NCBI RefSeq assembly: GCF_001263395.1
Contig: NZ_CP011786.1
Coordinates: forward strand, 496,001 to 560,000
Source of the DNA: Bifidobacterium actinocoloniiforme DSM 22766
GTDB lineage: Bacteria; Actinomycetota; Actinomycetes; Actinomycetales; Bifidobacteriaceae
Direction of reading: 5' to 3'
Length of the DNA stretch: 64,000 nucleotides
Numbering within the stretch: the stretch's first letter is position 1; every line of letters starts with the position of its first letter. Positions 1 through 9,128 of this stretch are shown in pieces. Position numbers and translations under genes: made by a program. The notes under the pieces are model-generated. The model ran no database searches. It was not told the DNA's origin and saw only the letters and a list, made by a program, of their open reading frames with translations.

Positions 1-546
1 GTCTCCCAGGCCGTAGTGGTCGGCGACGGTCGCCCGTTCGTTGGCGCGCTCGTCACCCTGGATGCCGGAATGCTGGGCGCCTGGCTTAAATCCCAGCATT
101 TGGACGAGTCGATGGGGGTGGAGCAGGCCTCGCACAACGATGCGGTGCGGGCTTTCATCCAGCAGTATGTGGACCAGGCCAACAGCGATGTATCCCGGGC
201 CGAGTCAGTGCGCAAGTTCGTCATCCTCGACCAGGACTTCACTGAGGAGGACGGCACGATGACCCCCTCCCTCAAGGTGGTTCGCCCCAAGGTCCTGGAG
301 CACTACGCCGACGTGATCGACCACGTGCTTTACGCTCCCAAGCCCGCAGGCGCCAAGCCCGCCTCGGCGCCAAAGCTGCGCGTCAAGGCGCCCGAGGCGG
401 TGGCTCCTGTGCTCTCCAAGGCCAAGGACAGCGTGAGCGGGTCTCTGGCTACGGTCACCGAACGCCTGCGTGAGGCCAAGGCCGGTGAGCAGGACGAGGC
501 CGAGCCTCGTCAAGACAGCGACAGCGACCAGCATGAAGGGGAGTGA
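1..546 (+). CDS. Long-chain fatty-acid--CoA ligase, C-terminal part
   Basis: The window opens inside this gene, so only about the last 181 codons are visible. The reading frame is open from base 1. The segment [16 protein letters not shown], followed by a helical stretch and then [25 protein letters not shown], is the C-terminal subdomain of AMP-binding long-chain acyl-CoA ligases (FadD15 type). The TPSLKVVR stretch lies near the conserved lysine region that closes the active site. The family activates fatty acids to acyl-CoA via acyl-AMP at the membrane. A low-complexity Ala/Pro/Lys tail and acidic end (about residues 115-181) extends past the usual domain. The stop overlaps the def start by 4 bases, which suggests translational coupling. 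Confidence 0.85.
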   Translation, partial: VSQAVVVGDGRPFVGALVTLDAGMLGAWLKSQHLDESMGVEQASHNDAVRAFIQQYVDQANSDVSRAESVRKFVILDQDFTEEDGTMTPSLKVVRPKVLEHYADVIDHVLYAPKPAGAKPASAPKLRVKAPEAVAPVLSKAKDSVSGSLATVTERLREAKAGEQDEAEPRQDSDSDQHEGE

Positions 547-1037
547 GCGCGGCTGTGACCATCCGAGAGATTCGCGTTGTGCCGGACCCTGTACTCAGAA
601 CGCCCTGCGAGCCGATTGAGCGTATCACCCCTGCGGTGCGGCGACTGGTGACCGACTTGGTCGACACCGTCAACGACCCAGGCAGGGCTGGCCTGTCGGC
701 CAACCAAATCGGTGTCAGTCTGAGGGCTTTCTCCTTCAATATCGGTGGCCGCTTGGGCTATGTGATCAATCCGGTCATCGTCGAGACCAGCGGCGATCAG
801 CTGGGCGAGGAGGGCTGCCTGTCCCTGCCCAATCTCTGGTACTCGACTCGCCGCGCCGACTACGCCAAGGTGCGCGGCATCGACCTGGACGGCAAAGAGA
901 TCACGTTGGAGGGCCGCGGCATCATGGGGCGTATGCTCCAGCACGAGTGCGACCACCTGGAGGGCCACGTGTACATCGACCGCCTGGAGAAGGACGTGCG
1001 CCGCCAAGCCATGCGCCGTCTGCGCGCGCAGAGCTAG
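543..1037 (+). CDS. def: Peptide deformylase
   Basis: Removes the formyl group from the N-terminal methionine of new proteins; a cytoplasmic metal enzyme. All three family motifs are visible in this 164-residue protein: GLSANQIG (residues 50-57, usual form GLAAPQIG), EEGCLSLP (89-96, with metal-ligand Cys92) and HECDH (134-138, with two metal-ligand histidines and the catalytic Glu135). The GTG start at 543 overlaps the stop of the upstream ligase (GTGA). Length matches the family. The S and N in motif 1 are an accepted variant. A G/C-rich hairpin follows the stop. Confidence 0.96.
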   Translation: MSAAVTIREIRVVPDPVLRTPCEPIERITPAVRRLVTDLVDTVNDPGRAGLSANQIGVSLRAFSFNIGGRLGYVINPVIVETSGDQLGEEGCLSLPNLWYSTRRADYAKVRGIDLDGKEITLEGRGIMGRMLQHECDHLEGHVYIDRLEKDVRRQAMRRLRAQS

Positions 1038-1041
1038 GCAC

Positions 1042-1068
1042 GACCGGGGGGTGGGGCGCCCCCCGGTC
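1042..1068 (+). terminator. Hairpin after def
   Basis: A ten-base arm GACCGGGGGG pairs with CCCCCCGGTC across a seven-base loop, starting 5 bases after the def stop. There is no T run afterwards, so it may act as a weak or factor-assisted terminator. It separates the def transcript from rpsB. Confidence 0.6.
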
Positions 1069-1286
1069 AGCCGGCCGCTGAATGAGAACCCCTTATGCTA
1101 TGTTCAAACATGCGCGTCGTGCTATGCTTTCCACGCTGTCACGGGCGGGGAGGGCTGATGTTGACTGAACCCTAACCAGACGCGCGAAATCGCGCCATGC
1201 CCGCGACGCCCTGTGTCGGTCGGCCCATCATGGGCTGCATGCAGGTCCGCATGGCCAGGAAAGAACCGACAACGAAAGGCAATACG
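1069..1286 (+). promoter_or_regulatory. rpsB upstream region with probable promoter
   Basis: This 218-base gap between def and rpsB must carry the rpsB-tsf promoter. An extended -10-like TGCTATGCT lies at 1120-1128, but I see no good -35 at the right distance. The ribosome binding site GAAAGG lies at 1274-1279, just before the rpsB ATG. Ribosomal protein S2 often represses its own mRNA through the leader, but I cannot identify a leader structure by eye. Confidence 0.4.
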
Positions 1287-2144
1287 ATGGCACAGATCAC
1301 TATGAGCGAGATGCTTAAGGCGGGCGTCCACTTCGGTCACCAGACCCGGCGCTGGAACCCCAAGATGAAGCAGTACATCTTGATGGAGCGCAACGGGATC
1401 CACATCATCGATCTGTTCAAGACCCTCGACCGGATCGACCAGGCTTATGACTTCATCAAGCAGACCGTGGCCCACAATGGCACCATCCTCTTCGTAGGCA
1501 CCAAGAAGCAGGCCCAGGAGGCCATCAAAACCCAGGCCACGAGGGTGAACATGCCCTACGTCTGCGAGCGTTGGCTGGGCGGCATGCTGACCAACTTCCA
1601 GACCGTCACCAAGCGCGTGGACCGGCTCAAGGAGCTGGAGGAGATGGACTTCTCCGACGTGCATGGCTCCGGCCTGACCAAGAAGGAGCTCCTCCTCCTG
1701 AGCCGTGAGAAGGACAAGCTTGAGCGTCAGCTCGGGGGCATCCGCAACATGAACCGCACCCCTTCCGCCCTGTTCGTGGTCGACATCAACAAGGAGGCCT
1801 TGGCCGTCGAAGAGGCGCGCAAGCTGAGCATCCCGGTCGTCGCCCTGGTGGACACCAACACCGATCCCGAGAAGGTCAACTACCCGATTCCCGCCAACGA
1901 CGACGCGATCCGCGGCGTTAACCTGTTGACCACCCTGATGGCGGACGCAGTCGCCGATGGCCTGTTGGAGCGCTCCAACAAAGCTGCTAAGACCGAGGAG
2001 GCCAGCGACCAGCCTATGGCCGAATGGGAGAAGGACCTGCTCAAGAGCAAGGACGGGGACGCTCAGGCCCAGTCCGAGCAGGCTGCGCCGAGCGCCCAAG
2101 CCGAGCTTGAGCAGCCGGCCGCCGAAGCCGCGCCCCAGGCCTGA
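1287..2144 (+). CDS. rpsB: 30S ribosomal protein S2
   Basis: Small-subunit ribosomal protein that binds 16S rRNA near the S1 docking site. The start at 1287 gives [20 protein letters not shown], the standard S2 N-terminus, and has GAAAGG 7 bases upstream; an earlier in-frame ATG at 1197 would add 30 unrelated residues. Other hallmarks are [28 protein letters not shown] and the P(V/A)VALVDTN segment. Length is 285 residues, including an acidic Ala/Glu-rich tail of about 40 residues, as is common in actinobacteria. It is followed by tsf, the universal rpsB-tsf pair. Confidence 0.98.
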   Translation: MAQITMSEMLKAGVHFGHQTRRWNPKMKQYILMERNGIHIIDLFKTLDRIDQAYDFIKQTVAHNGTILFVGTKKQAQEAIKTQATRVNMPYVCERWLGGMLTNFQTVTKRVDRLKELEEMDFSDVHGSGLTKKELLLLSREKDKLERQLGGIRNMNRTPSALFVVDINKEALAVEEARKLSIPVVALVDTNTDPEKVNYPIPANDDAIRGVNLLTTLMADAVADGLLERSNKAAKTEEASDQPMAEWEKDLLKSKDGDAQAQSEQAAPSAQAELEQPAAEAAPQA

Positions 2145-2158
2145 TAAATTCATTCGGA

Positions 2159-2190
2159 CGCCCCGACCGGTCCGCTGAATCGGCGGGGCG
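2159..2190 (+). promoter_or_regulatory. Intercistronic hairpin between rpsB and tsf
   Basis: CGCCCCG at 2159-2165 pairs with CGGGGCG at 2184-2190 in the 64-base rpsB-tsf gap. No T run follows. It may act as an attenuator or processing site setting the S2 to EF-Ts ratio; the function is inferred only from position. Confidence 0.45.
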
Positions 2191-2208
2191 GAGATTAGAG
2201 GAGATAAG

Positions 2209-3057
2209 ATGGCAACAATCACTGCTGCACTCATCAAGGGACTGCGCGACCAGACCGGTGCCGGCATGATGGACGTCAAGAAGGCGCTCACCGAAGCCGA
2301 TGGCGATGTGGATCGGGCCAAGGAGATCATCCGCGCCAAGGGCATCCAGGCCGCCGGTGCCCGCGAAGGCCGCAAGGCCCAGGAAGGCCTGATCGCCTCC
2401 ACGGTCGTCGATGGAGGGGCCGGTCAAATCGGCTACGCCATCGAGTTGAACTCAGAGACCGACTTCGTGGCCAAGACCCCTCAGTTCGTCGAATTCGGCG
2501 ACGAGGTCATCGCCGATGTGGCTAAGTCCGGCGCTTCCAACGCTCAGGAAGCCGAGGCAGCGCAATCTAAGGACGGCACGGTCCACGACACGGTCGAGCA
2601 GGCAGCGGCACTCTTCCACGAGCACGTGAAGGTCGGGCAGTTCGCCAAGGTCGAAGGCCCTCATGTGGAGGTCTACGCCCACCGCAAGTCCGTCGAGATG
2701 CCCCCGTCGATCGTGGCTGTCATCGCCACTGATGAGGCTGGCGCTTCCGTGGCTCACGAGGCAGCCCTCCAGATTTCCGCGATGAGCCCATCCTGGCTGC
2801 GTCGCGAGGATGTGCCGGCGGATGTGGTCGAGTCCGAGCGTCGCGTGGCCACTGAGAAGTCCCAGGCCGAAGGCAAGCCCGAGCAGATCATCCCGAAGAT
2901 CGTCGAAGGACGACTGAACGCCTTCTACAAGGAGAACGTCCTGCTGGAGCAGCAGTACGTCAAGGATCCTTCGAAGACGGTCGGTGACCTCTTCAGGCAG
3001 GCCGGTGGCCAGGCTGTCGCCTTTGCCCGGCTGGAGGTAGGCAAGGGCGAGGAGTGA
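2209..3057 (+). CDS. tsf: Elongation factor Ts
   Basis: Nucleotide exchange factor that releases GDP from EF-Tu. The N-terminal UBA-like domain has LRDQTGAGMMDVKKAL (residues 11-26), and the core carries NSETDFVAK near residue 83, which contacts the EF-Tu Mg site. The C-terminal half has the expected dimerisation region with LLEQQYVKDPSKTV. Length 282 is normal. An AGAGGAGAT ribosome binding site precedes the ATG. It is read from the rpsB transcript and closed by a strong hairpin downstream. Confidence 0.98.
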   Translation: MATITAALIKGLRDQTGAGMMDVKKALTEADGDVDRAKEIIRAKGIQAAGAREGRKAQEGLIASTVVDGGAGQIGYAIELNSETDFVAKTPQFVEFGDEVIADVAKSGASNAQEAEAAQSKDGTVHDTVEQAAALFHEHVKVGQFAKVEGPHVEVYAHRKSVEMPPSIVAVIATDEAGASVAHEAALQISAMSPSWLRREDVPADVVESERRVATEKSQAEGKPEQIIPKIVEGRLNAFYKENVLLEQQYVKDPSKTVGDLFRQAGGQAVAFARLEVGKGEE

Positions 3058-3103
3058 CGCGGCGAGTTCGCTCCTGTCATAGACTTTAGGCTCTGAGTCG
3101 GAG

Positions 3104-3140
3104 GAGGAGGGCCGTCCCTTAGCGGGGGCGGCCCTCCTCG
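3104..3140 (+). terminator. Terminator hairpin after tsf
   Basis: GAGGAGGGCCGTCCC pairs with GGGGCGGCCCTCCTC (one internal irregularity) across a very short loop, 46 bases after the tsf stop. It is long and G/C-rich without a clear T run. It separates tsf from pyrH. Confidence 0.75.
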
Positions 3141-3231
3141 CGTACGCGCCCCTTGTCGCTCTGAGACGGTAAACTCTTCTGAGATGGCGGCGCTTGGCGG
3201 GCCGTCATGATTCAAGCTAGAAAGGCTTTCT

Positions 3232-3990
3232 ATGACCTGCTCCCAGGCGCAAGACAATGAGGCGGGCGGGGCTCGCAGGGTCCTTCTCAAACTCTCCGGA
3301 GAGGCTTTCGGGGGAGGCGCGGTTGGCGTGGACGTCAAAGTCGTCCAGCGAATCGCTCGGGAAATCGTGGCGGCTGTGCGCTCAGGTGTCCAAGTGGCCA
3401 TCGTCGTGGGTGGCGGCAACTTCTTCCGGGGCGCCGAGCTCAGTCAGGCGGGTATTGAGCGCTCTCGCGGTGATTACATGGGCATGCTCGGCACCGTCAT
3501 GAACTGCCTGGCCCTCCAGGACTTCCTGGAGCAGGCCGGCCAGGCCACTCGCGTGCAGACTGCCATCACCATGGGGCAAGTGGCCGAACCCTACATCCCC
3601 TTGAAGGCCATCCGTCACCTGGAGAAAGGCCGGGTCGTGATTTTCGGCGCCGGCGCGGGTCTGCCTTATTTCTCCACTGACACGGTCTCCATCCAGCGGG
3701 CCTTGGAGATTCACTGCTGCCAGGTTCTGATGGGTAAGAACGGGGTGGATGGCGTCTACACGGCGGACCCACGTAAGGACCCGAATGCCAACATGTTCGT
3801 ACGCTTGAGCTACCAGCGCGCCCTGGTCGACAACCTGGCGGTCATGGATGCCTCGGCCCTGTCGATGGCCCGTGACAACAACATGTCCATACGTGTCTTC
3901 GGCCTGGAGGGGGAGGGCAACGTCACCCGCACCCTGGAGGGTGAGCAACTGGGCACGCTGGTGTGCGGTCAGGAGTCCCTGACTCGCTGA
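3232..3990 (+). CDS. pyrH: UMP kinase (uridylate kinase)
   Basis: Phosphorylates UMP to UDP in pyrimidine synthesis; bacterial UMP kinases are hexamers of the amino acid kinase fold. Recognised from [14 protein letters not shown] near the N-terminus (phosphate-binding loop), [28 protein letters not shown] and [19 protein letters not shown]. Length 252 is typical. The start at 3232 has GAAAGG 7 bases upstream. It is followed closely by frr, the usual order. Confidence 0.97.
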   Translation: MTCSQAQDNEAGGARRVLLKLSGEAFGGGAVGVDVKVVQRIAREIVAAVRSGVQVAIVVGGGNFFRGAELSQAGIERSRGDYMGMLGTVMNCLALQDFLEQAGQATRVQTAITMGQVAEPYIPLKAIRHLEKGRVVIFGAGAGLPYFSTDTVSIQRALEIHCCQVLMGKNGVDGVYTADPRKDPNANMFVRLSYQRALVDNLAVMDASALSMARDNNMSIRVFGLEGEGNVTRTLEGEQLGTLVCGQESLTR

Positions 3991-4035
3991 GGGAAAAGCC
4001 GCAAGAATCGTCAAAGACACAATAAGGAGCGCAAC

Positions 4036-4590
4036 ATGGCAACAGTGGTAGACCAGGCCAAGAGCCAGATGGACAAGACCATCGAATCGACTAAGGAGAA
4101 CTTCTCCGGCATTCGTACCGGGCGGGCCAACCCCTCCCTCCTCAACGGCATCATGGTGGATTACTACGGAGCACCCACGCCGATTAAATCGCTGGCCTCG
4201 GTTGCCGTCCCCGAGCCGAGGACCTTGGCGGTCACCCCCTTCGACAGCTCGCAGGCCGCCGCAGTCGAGAAGGCGATACGTGACTCAGAGCTGGGCGTCA
4301 ACCCGAACCGTGACGGCAATGTCATCAGAATCACCCTTCCTGAGCTGACCGAGGACCGTCGTAAGGATTACGTCAAGATCGCAAAAACCAAGGCGGAGGA
4401 CGGCAAGGTCGCCCTGCGCAACATACGCCGTAAGACCAAGGAGGGCATTGAGGCCTCCGTCAAGGATGGCGACCTGGGTGAGGATGAGGGCGACCGGCTT
4501 CAGAAGGAGCTGGACACGCTGACCAAGCAGATGAGCACTCAGATCGACCAGCTTCTGGAGAGCAAGCAGAAGGAGATTCTGGAGGTCTGA
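4036..4590 (+). CDS. frr: Ribosome recycling factor
   Basis: Splits post-termination ribosomes together with EF-G. The protein has 184 residues, with the two-domain RRF signature: a three-helix bundle plus a small beta domain. Visible blocks are FSGIRTGRANPSLLNGI (about 24-40), YYGAPTPIKSLASV and NLRIxLPxLTEDRRK-like VIRITLPELTEDRRKDYVK. AAGGAG precedes the ATG. It sits 45 bases after pyrH and is probably co-transcribed with it. Confidence 0.98.
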   Translation: MATVVDQAKSQMDKTIESTKENFSGIRTGRANPSLLNGIMVDYYGAPTPIKSLASVAVPEPRTLAVTPFDSSQAAAVEKAIRDSELGVNPNRDGNVIRITLPELTEDRRKDYVKIAKTKAEDGKVALRNIRRKTKEGIEASVKDGDLGEDEGDRLQKELDTLTKQMSTQIDQLLESKQKEILEV

Positions 4591-4639
4591 CCCCAGCGCC
4601 TAAGGCAGGGTCGTCGGTAGCATTGGCGAGAAGGAGACC

Positions 4640-5635
4640 ATGAATCAGTCGCAGGAGCAGGAGGCGGATCAGACCCTCGACTCCATCAATCGGCGTACCG
4701 GTCGCAATATGCCTCAGGCCATAGCCACAGGCGTGCTGCTGGTGCTGGTAATCGTGGCCTGTGTCCTGATCAGGCCGGATGCTTTCATGCTGCTCATCGT
4801 CTTTTTCATGACCTTGGGCCTATGGGAGCTGCGGGTGGATTTCGCCACGGCCGGCATCGACCTGCCGATTTTGGCCCTCTGGATTTGTTCGGCGGCCACC
4901 ATGCTGGCCATGTTCTATAGCAGCGACCACGTGGCCGCCATGATCATCGGGGTCCTCTTGACCGCTGTGATAGTCACGATTGGCTCAGGCTTGCGCGGCC
5001 GGGCCAGTCGTCGGCTTGAGCGGGCGGTCCTGGGCAAGCGCGAACAGGCCGACCTGCCCAAGCGCCCCGGAGAGGACGGCTTCGGAAGGGATGCTGCTGC
5101 AGGTCTGGGCCCGCATGAGCGAGGAAGCCGCTACATTAACGCCAGCGTGGCGTTGTTGACCGTGGTCTACATCACTTTCCTGGCTTGCTTGATTGTGCTG
5201 CCAACGACTTTCGGGCATCCAGTTGCCCACGCCATGATGGCGGTCTTCCTGCCGGCTGTCAGTGACATCGGCGGTCTCTTTTTCGGGGCCTGGTTAGGCA
5301 AACACAAGCTTTCCCCACGGATTTCGCCGAAGAAATCCTGGGAGGGGTTGGGCGGCTCCATGCTCTTGTGCGCCGTCGCCTCATGCGCCATCTTCGCTTG
5401 CACCTTCCCGAGCCGGACCTGGTCGCAGCTCTGGTTCCCTGCCATCTGCCTAGGCGCCATGGTAGGTGTCACAGGCACCTTCGGCGATCTGAGCGCCTCC
5501 CTGATCAAGCGTGATTTGGGCATCAAGGATATGGGTCATCTCTTGAAAGGGCATGGGGGAGTGCTGGACCGGGTCGATTCGATTCTGATGTCCGCCCCCT
5601 TCATCGCTGCTTTCCTCTGGATTACCGGCCTGTAG
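4640..5635 (+). CDS. cdsA: Phosphatidate cytidylyltransferase
   Basis: Makes CDP-diacylglycerol from phosphatidate and CTP, the branch point for all phospholipids here. It is an integral membrane protein with at least seven hydrophobic segments. The CDS signature is near the C-terminus: SASLIKRDLGIKDMG, then HGGVLDRVDS, which carry the Asp residues that hold Mg. The 331-residue length includes a polar cytoplasmic loop (about residues 117-160). An AGAAGGAGA site precedes the ATG. Its product feeds both PgsA-type enzymes in this window. Confidence 0.95.
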   Translation: MNQSQEQEADQTLDSINRRTGRNMPQAIATGVLLVLVIVACVLIRPDAFMLLIVFFMTLGLWELRVDFATAGIDLPILALWICSAATMLAMFYSSDHVAAMIIGVLLTAVIVTIGSGLRGRASRRLERAVLGKREQADLPKRPGEDGFGRDAAAGLGPHERGSRYINASVALLTVVYITFLACLIVLPTTFGHPVAHAMMAVFLPAVSDIGGLFFGAWLGKHKLSPRISPKKSWEGLGGSMLLCAVASCAIFACTFPSRTWSQLWFPAICLGAMVGVTGTFGDLSASLIKRDLGIKDMGHLLKGHGGVLDRVDSILMSAPFIAAFLWITGL

Positions 5636-6213
5636 GGCCGGCATCCCCTCCTGGCTGCCGTCCATCGCCGCACACGGTCTGGGGTATTTGACCGCCGGAG
5701 ACCAGTGACGACGGAAACGAACGGCGGTGCGTCTCCTATCGTCCGGAAACTCCCGGTGTGACCGCGAAGAACGCCTTCATAGGGCGCCAGGGCGTCGGGG
5801 AAAGCCTTCCCGAGTGGATTTTACGGTACGACCACCTAGTTTCTTCGCCATCCTGAACGGTTACGGAATATGCCGGCGCATGAACAGCCTTACCCACAAC
5901 CGCAGGCCTTTCGAAGACGGTTAGGACGTCATCTCTTTCATCGTAGTCAGGGAGCCGCCTAACGTATCTACACTGTGACCCCGACCCCTCTTGGACGCCT
6001 TCTAGGAAGATGAGATTGGCCTTCCATAAGGCCTCTCCGCTCCACATTGCGCCCCTGGTCTGTGCCGTGGCGTCGTGGTCTATAGGCCTGGGGGCTGTTG
6101 CCTGTAGGATTGCCCGGGTGGACGCATGACGCCCGGTTTCGCCGCAGCTTGCGGTGTCCGTGGAGGCGTGCAGTTGGCCGAGCGGGTGAGGAATCGTTCA
6201 AAGGATGGTGCAG
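5636..6213. other. 578-base gap between cdsA and rlmN, no gene recognised
   Basis: Short open frames exist on both strands (for example 5727-5924 + and 5736-6047 -), but none has a plausible start, binding site or recognisable protein. I see no tRNA or strong terminator. It may hold the rlmN promoter, an RNA gene or decayed sequence. Confidence 0.5.
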
Positions 6214-7479
6214 ATGCCCGGTGTGGATCAGACAGGTGAACAGCCGGAGACAGGACTGACGCCGGGCGCCGAGCGAGGGGATTTCCGGGACGTGCTGGCG
6301 CCCAATCATGCTCGGAGGGGCAAGCCGCCCCTGCACTTGGCGGACATGACGGACGAGCAGCGCATCGAAGCCGCGAAGGAGCTGGGCCTGCCGCGTTTCC
6401 GCGTTCGGCAGCTCGCCAACCACTACTTCAATCATTTGAGCACTAATCCCGCCGATTTCACCGACTTTCCAGCGGCTGCGCGTGACGATGCGGCCAGAAG
6501 GTTCTTCCCAGAGTTGATCACCCCGGTCACCAGTCAGGTGGCCGACCAGGGCATGACCGTCAAGACCCTGTGGAGACTGTTTGACGGCTCCAGCATCGAA
6601 TCGGTCCTGATGCGCTACCCCAAGCGGGTCACCCTATGCATCTCCAGCCAGGTGGGATGCGGAATGGGTTGCCCCTTCTGCGCGACCGGGCAGTTGGGAT
6701 TGACGCGCAATATGTCTACCGGCGAGATTCTGGAGCAAGTGAGGGCCGCGGCGGCGGCTGCGCGTGACGGCAAGCTCACTAGAGGGCCAGCCCGTCTGTC
6801 CAACGTCGTCTTCATGGGCATGGGGGAGCCTATGGGCAACTACCGCTCGGTTCTGGCAGCGATCCGGCAGATCAGCGCCCTGCCCCCGGAGGGTTTCGGC
6901 ATCTCAGCGCGAAACATCACAGTCTCAACGGTCGGCGTGGTCCCCGGCATGCGCAAACTGGCCCAGGAGGGGATTCCCGTACGGCTGGCCCTCTCCCTGC
7001 ACGCACCCTCGGACGAGCTGCGCGATGAGCTGGTGCCGATGAACCGTCGGTTTAACACCACGCAAGTGCTCGATGCCGCCCATGACTACTATTTGGCTTC
7101 CAAGCGTCGGGTCAGCATCGAATACGCCCTGATGAAGGGGATTAACGACCAGGCCGAACATGCCCGGCTCCTCGCCAAACGCCTCAACCATTACGGCGAC
7201 GACTGGGCCCACGTCAACCCCATACCCCTGAACCCAATCGAGGGATCGCGATGGACTGCTTCCAAGCCCGAGGATGAGCGTCGTTTCCTTGAAATCCTCC
7301 ACTCGGCGGGTATCGCGGCCACTCTGCGTGACACCCGAGGCTCGGATATTGATGGGGCCTGCGGGCAGCTGGCCGCTAAGGCAGGCCAAGCGTCCGGCCA
7401 ATCGAGTGAACCGAGCGCGTCGGGTACACCGCGGACCGACAGTTCACCCGTTGCTGCTTCGGTTGCCCGCAAGGCCTAG
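6214..7479 (+). CDS. rlmN: Dual-specificity 23S rRNA/tRNA adenine C2 methyltransferase RlmN
   Basis: Radical SAM enzyme that methylates A2503 of 23S rRNA and A37 of some tRNAs. The CxxxCxxC cluster motif is visible as C149, C153 and C156 in VGCGMGCPFCATG, followed by GLTRNMSTGEI. FMGMGEPMGNY, STVGVVPGMRKL, ALSLHAPSDELRD and the C-terminal TLRDTRGSDIDGACGQL with the second conserved Cys are all present. I prefer the ATG at 6214, because AAGG at 6201-6204 has good spacing; the ATG at 6205 abuts it. The 421 residues include short low-complexity ends, the last about 30 being Ser/Ala-rich. Confidence 0.96.
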   Translation: MPGVDQTGEQPETGLTPGAERGDFRDVLAPNHARRGKPPLHLADMTDEQRIEAAKELGLPRFRVRQLANHYFNHLSTNPADFTDFPAAARDDAARRFFPELITPVTSQVADQGMTVKTLWRLFDGSSIESVLMRYPKRVTLCISSQVGCGMGCPFCATGQLGLTRNMSTGEILEQVRAAAAAARDGKLTRGPARLSNVVFMGMGEPMGNYRSVLAAIRQISALPPEGFGISARNITVSTVGVVPGMRKLAQEGIPVRLALSLHAPSDELRDELVPMNRRFNTTQVLDAAHDYYLASKRRVSIEYALMKGINDQAEHARLLAKRLNHYGDDWAHVNPIPLNPIEGSRWTASKPEDERRFLEILHSAGIAATLRDTRGSDIDGACGQLAAKAGQASGQSSEPSASGTPRTDSSPVAASVARKA

Positions 7480-7489
7480 GATGGGAACC

Positions 7490-8401
7490 ATGACGACCTT
7501 CGCTTACATCCCCTCTCCGCCGGTCTCCACTTTCTCCATCGGCTCCTTTCCCATTCACTACTATGCGCTGACAATGATCGCCGCCATCGCGGCCGCCGCC
7601 TGCATAGCCGGGGCGCGCTGGAAGAAGATGGGCGGCAACTACGACCAAATTCTCGACATCACAATCTGCGCGGTGCCAGCGGGCATTGTGGGCGCCCGCT
7701 TGTACCACGTGATTACCACGCCCGAACGTTTTTTCGGTCCCCAAGGCAACTGGGTGAATATCTTTAACCTGCGCCAGGGTGGCTTAGGCATTTGGGGGGC
7801 GGTCCTCCTGGGTGGCCTAGCGGCTTGGGCCTGGTGCCGGCACAAGCATTACCCAGCGGCCCTCCTATGCGACGCCGCTGCTCCCGCCCTGCTAGTAGCC
7901 CAAGCCATTGGGCGTTTGGGCAACTGGTTCAACCAGGAGCTTTACGGAGCTCCAACCACCCTGCCTTGGGGGCTCAAGCTCAACGAGACAGGCAACTCGA
8001 TCGGCTCCCAGGAGCAGTGCTACGACGGCGCCACTTGCCCGACCGGTACTCTCTTCCACCCCACGTTCCTCTATGAGATGATTTGGAACCTGATTGGGGC
8101 CGCCCTCCTGATTTGGATTGGGCACAAGGCCTTCCGCCAGCTCAAGGCTGGAGCCCTGTTCACCCTCTACATCATGTGGTACACGGCCGGTCGCACTTGG
8201 ATCGAGTACCTGCGCATCGATTTCGCGCACGAGATTCTCGGCCTGCGGGTCAACGTGTGGGTCTCGATCCTGGTGTTCATCTGCGGAGCGGTCGCCTTCG
8301 CGATGGTCAACAGGAGGGGCAAACCGGTGGATCTCCTGTCCGAGAAGCTCCGAACCATCACCGAATTGGAGGAGCGTCGCGCGGTCGTTCACTCCGCATA
8401 A
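7490..8401 (+). CDS. lgt: Prolipoprotein diacylglyceryl transferase
   Basis: Transfers diacylglycerol from phosphatidylglycerol to the lipobox cysteine of prolipoproteins. It is a polytopic membrane protein of 303 residues. The family signature GRLGNWFNQELYG starts at residue 141; HPTFLYEMIWNL and the N-terminal FPIHYYAL segment with the essential His are also present. Starts at 7481 or 7490 are possible; AGGA at 7478-7481 suits 7490. It follows rlmN by 10 bases and is likely in one transcript with rpe. The lipoprotein binding protein at 28 kb would be a substrate. Confidence 0.95.
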   Translation: MTTFAYIPSPPVSTFSIGSFPIHYYALTMIAAIAAAACIAGARWKKMGGNYDQILDITICAVPAGIVGARLYHVITTPERFFGPQGNWVNIFNLRQGGLGIWGAVLLGGLAAWAWCRHKHYPAALLCDAAAPALLVAQAIGRLGNWFNQELYGAPTTLPWGLKLNETGNSIGSQEQCYDGATCPTGTLFHPTFLYEMIWNLIGAALLIWIGHKAFRQLKAGALFTLYIMWYTAGRTWIEYLRIDFAHEILGLRVNVWVSILVFICGAVAFAMVNRRGKPVDLLSEKLRTITELEERRAVVHSA

Positions 8402-8411
8402 GATGGAAAAT

Positions 8412-9077
8412 ATGAGCATCCAGATAGCACCCAGCATCCTGTCGGCAGACTTCGTCAACTTGGAACGCGACTTGAAAGCGATTTCCAGTGCGGACCTGGT
8501 ACATGTCGACGTCATGGACCACCACTTCGTACCTAACCTGACCTTGGGCGAGCCGATCGTGGAGCGTATATGCCAGGTGAGCGACCTTCCGGTCGACGTC
8601 CACCTGATGATCGAGGACCCGGACCGTTGGGCCCCGGAGTTCGCCAAACTGGGCGCGGCTTCGGTCACCTTCCATATGGGCGCCACGCATGCTCCGGTCC
8701 GCCTGGCCCGTCAGCTGCGGGAGATGGGCGTCAAAGCCTGTTTCGCGGTGCGACCGGCCGAGCCTGTGGAACCTCTGTTCGACATCCTGGATGAGTTCGA
8801 CATGATTCTGGTCATGACTGTAGAGCCTGGTTTCGGGGGCCAGAAATTCCTCTCCAACCAAATGGGCAAGGTCCGCCGTCTGCGTGACCGGATCACCGAG
8901 CTGGGCCTGCCTACGCGCATCCAGGTGGACGGCGGTGTGAGCGTTACGACCGCTCCTGTGGTCGCCCAAGCCGGGGCCGATGTGCTGGTGGCTGGATCCG
9001 CGGTCTACGGAGCCCAGGACCGGGCCCAGGCGATTGACTCGATTCGTCGGGCCGCGCAGGGCGCTTACCGCTCCTGA
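8412..9077 (+). CDS. rpe: Ribulose-phosphate 3-epimerase
   Basis: Interconverts ribulose-5-phosphate and xylulose-5-phosphate. In a bifidobacterium this supplies the xylulose-5-phosphate cleaved by phosphoketolase, so it lies on the main carbon route. This is a 221-residue TIM barrel with IAPSILSADFVNLE at the N-terminus, HVDVMDHHFVPNLTLG (catalytic Asp and metal-binding His), DVHLMIEDP, TVEPGFGGQKF and QVDGGV with the second catalytic Asp. An in-frame ATG at 8403 would add three residues; spacing favours 8412. It starts 10 bases after lgt. Confidence 0.95.
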   Translation: MSIQIAPSILSADFVNLERDLKAISSADLVHVDVMDHHFVPNLTLGEPIVERICQVSDLPVDVHLMIEDPDRWAPEFAKLGAASVTFHMGATHAPVRLARQLREMGVKACFAVRPAEPVEPLFDILDEFDMILVMTVEPGFGGQKFLSNQMGKVRRLRDRITELGLPTRIQVDGGVSVTTAPVVAQAGADVLVAGSAVYGAQDRAQAIDSIRRAAQGAYRS

Positions 9078-9128
9078 CGGGTGGCCAGGACCTTTCATGG
9101 CAGAGTCCGAGCCAGTGAGGAGCCGGCG

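Noticed and set aside
1122-2402. Long open frame of 426 codons on the - strand
   Set aside because: It is antisense to rpsB and tsf, with no recognisable domain; a by-product of G+C-rich codon use.
5736-6047. Hypothetical protein of 103 codons on the - strand
   Set aside because: No binding site, no domain, and composition like the surrounding non-coding sequence.
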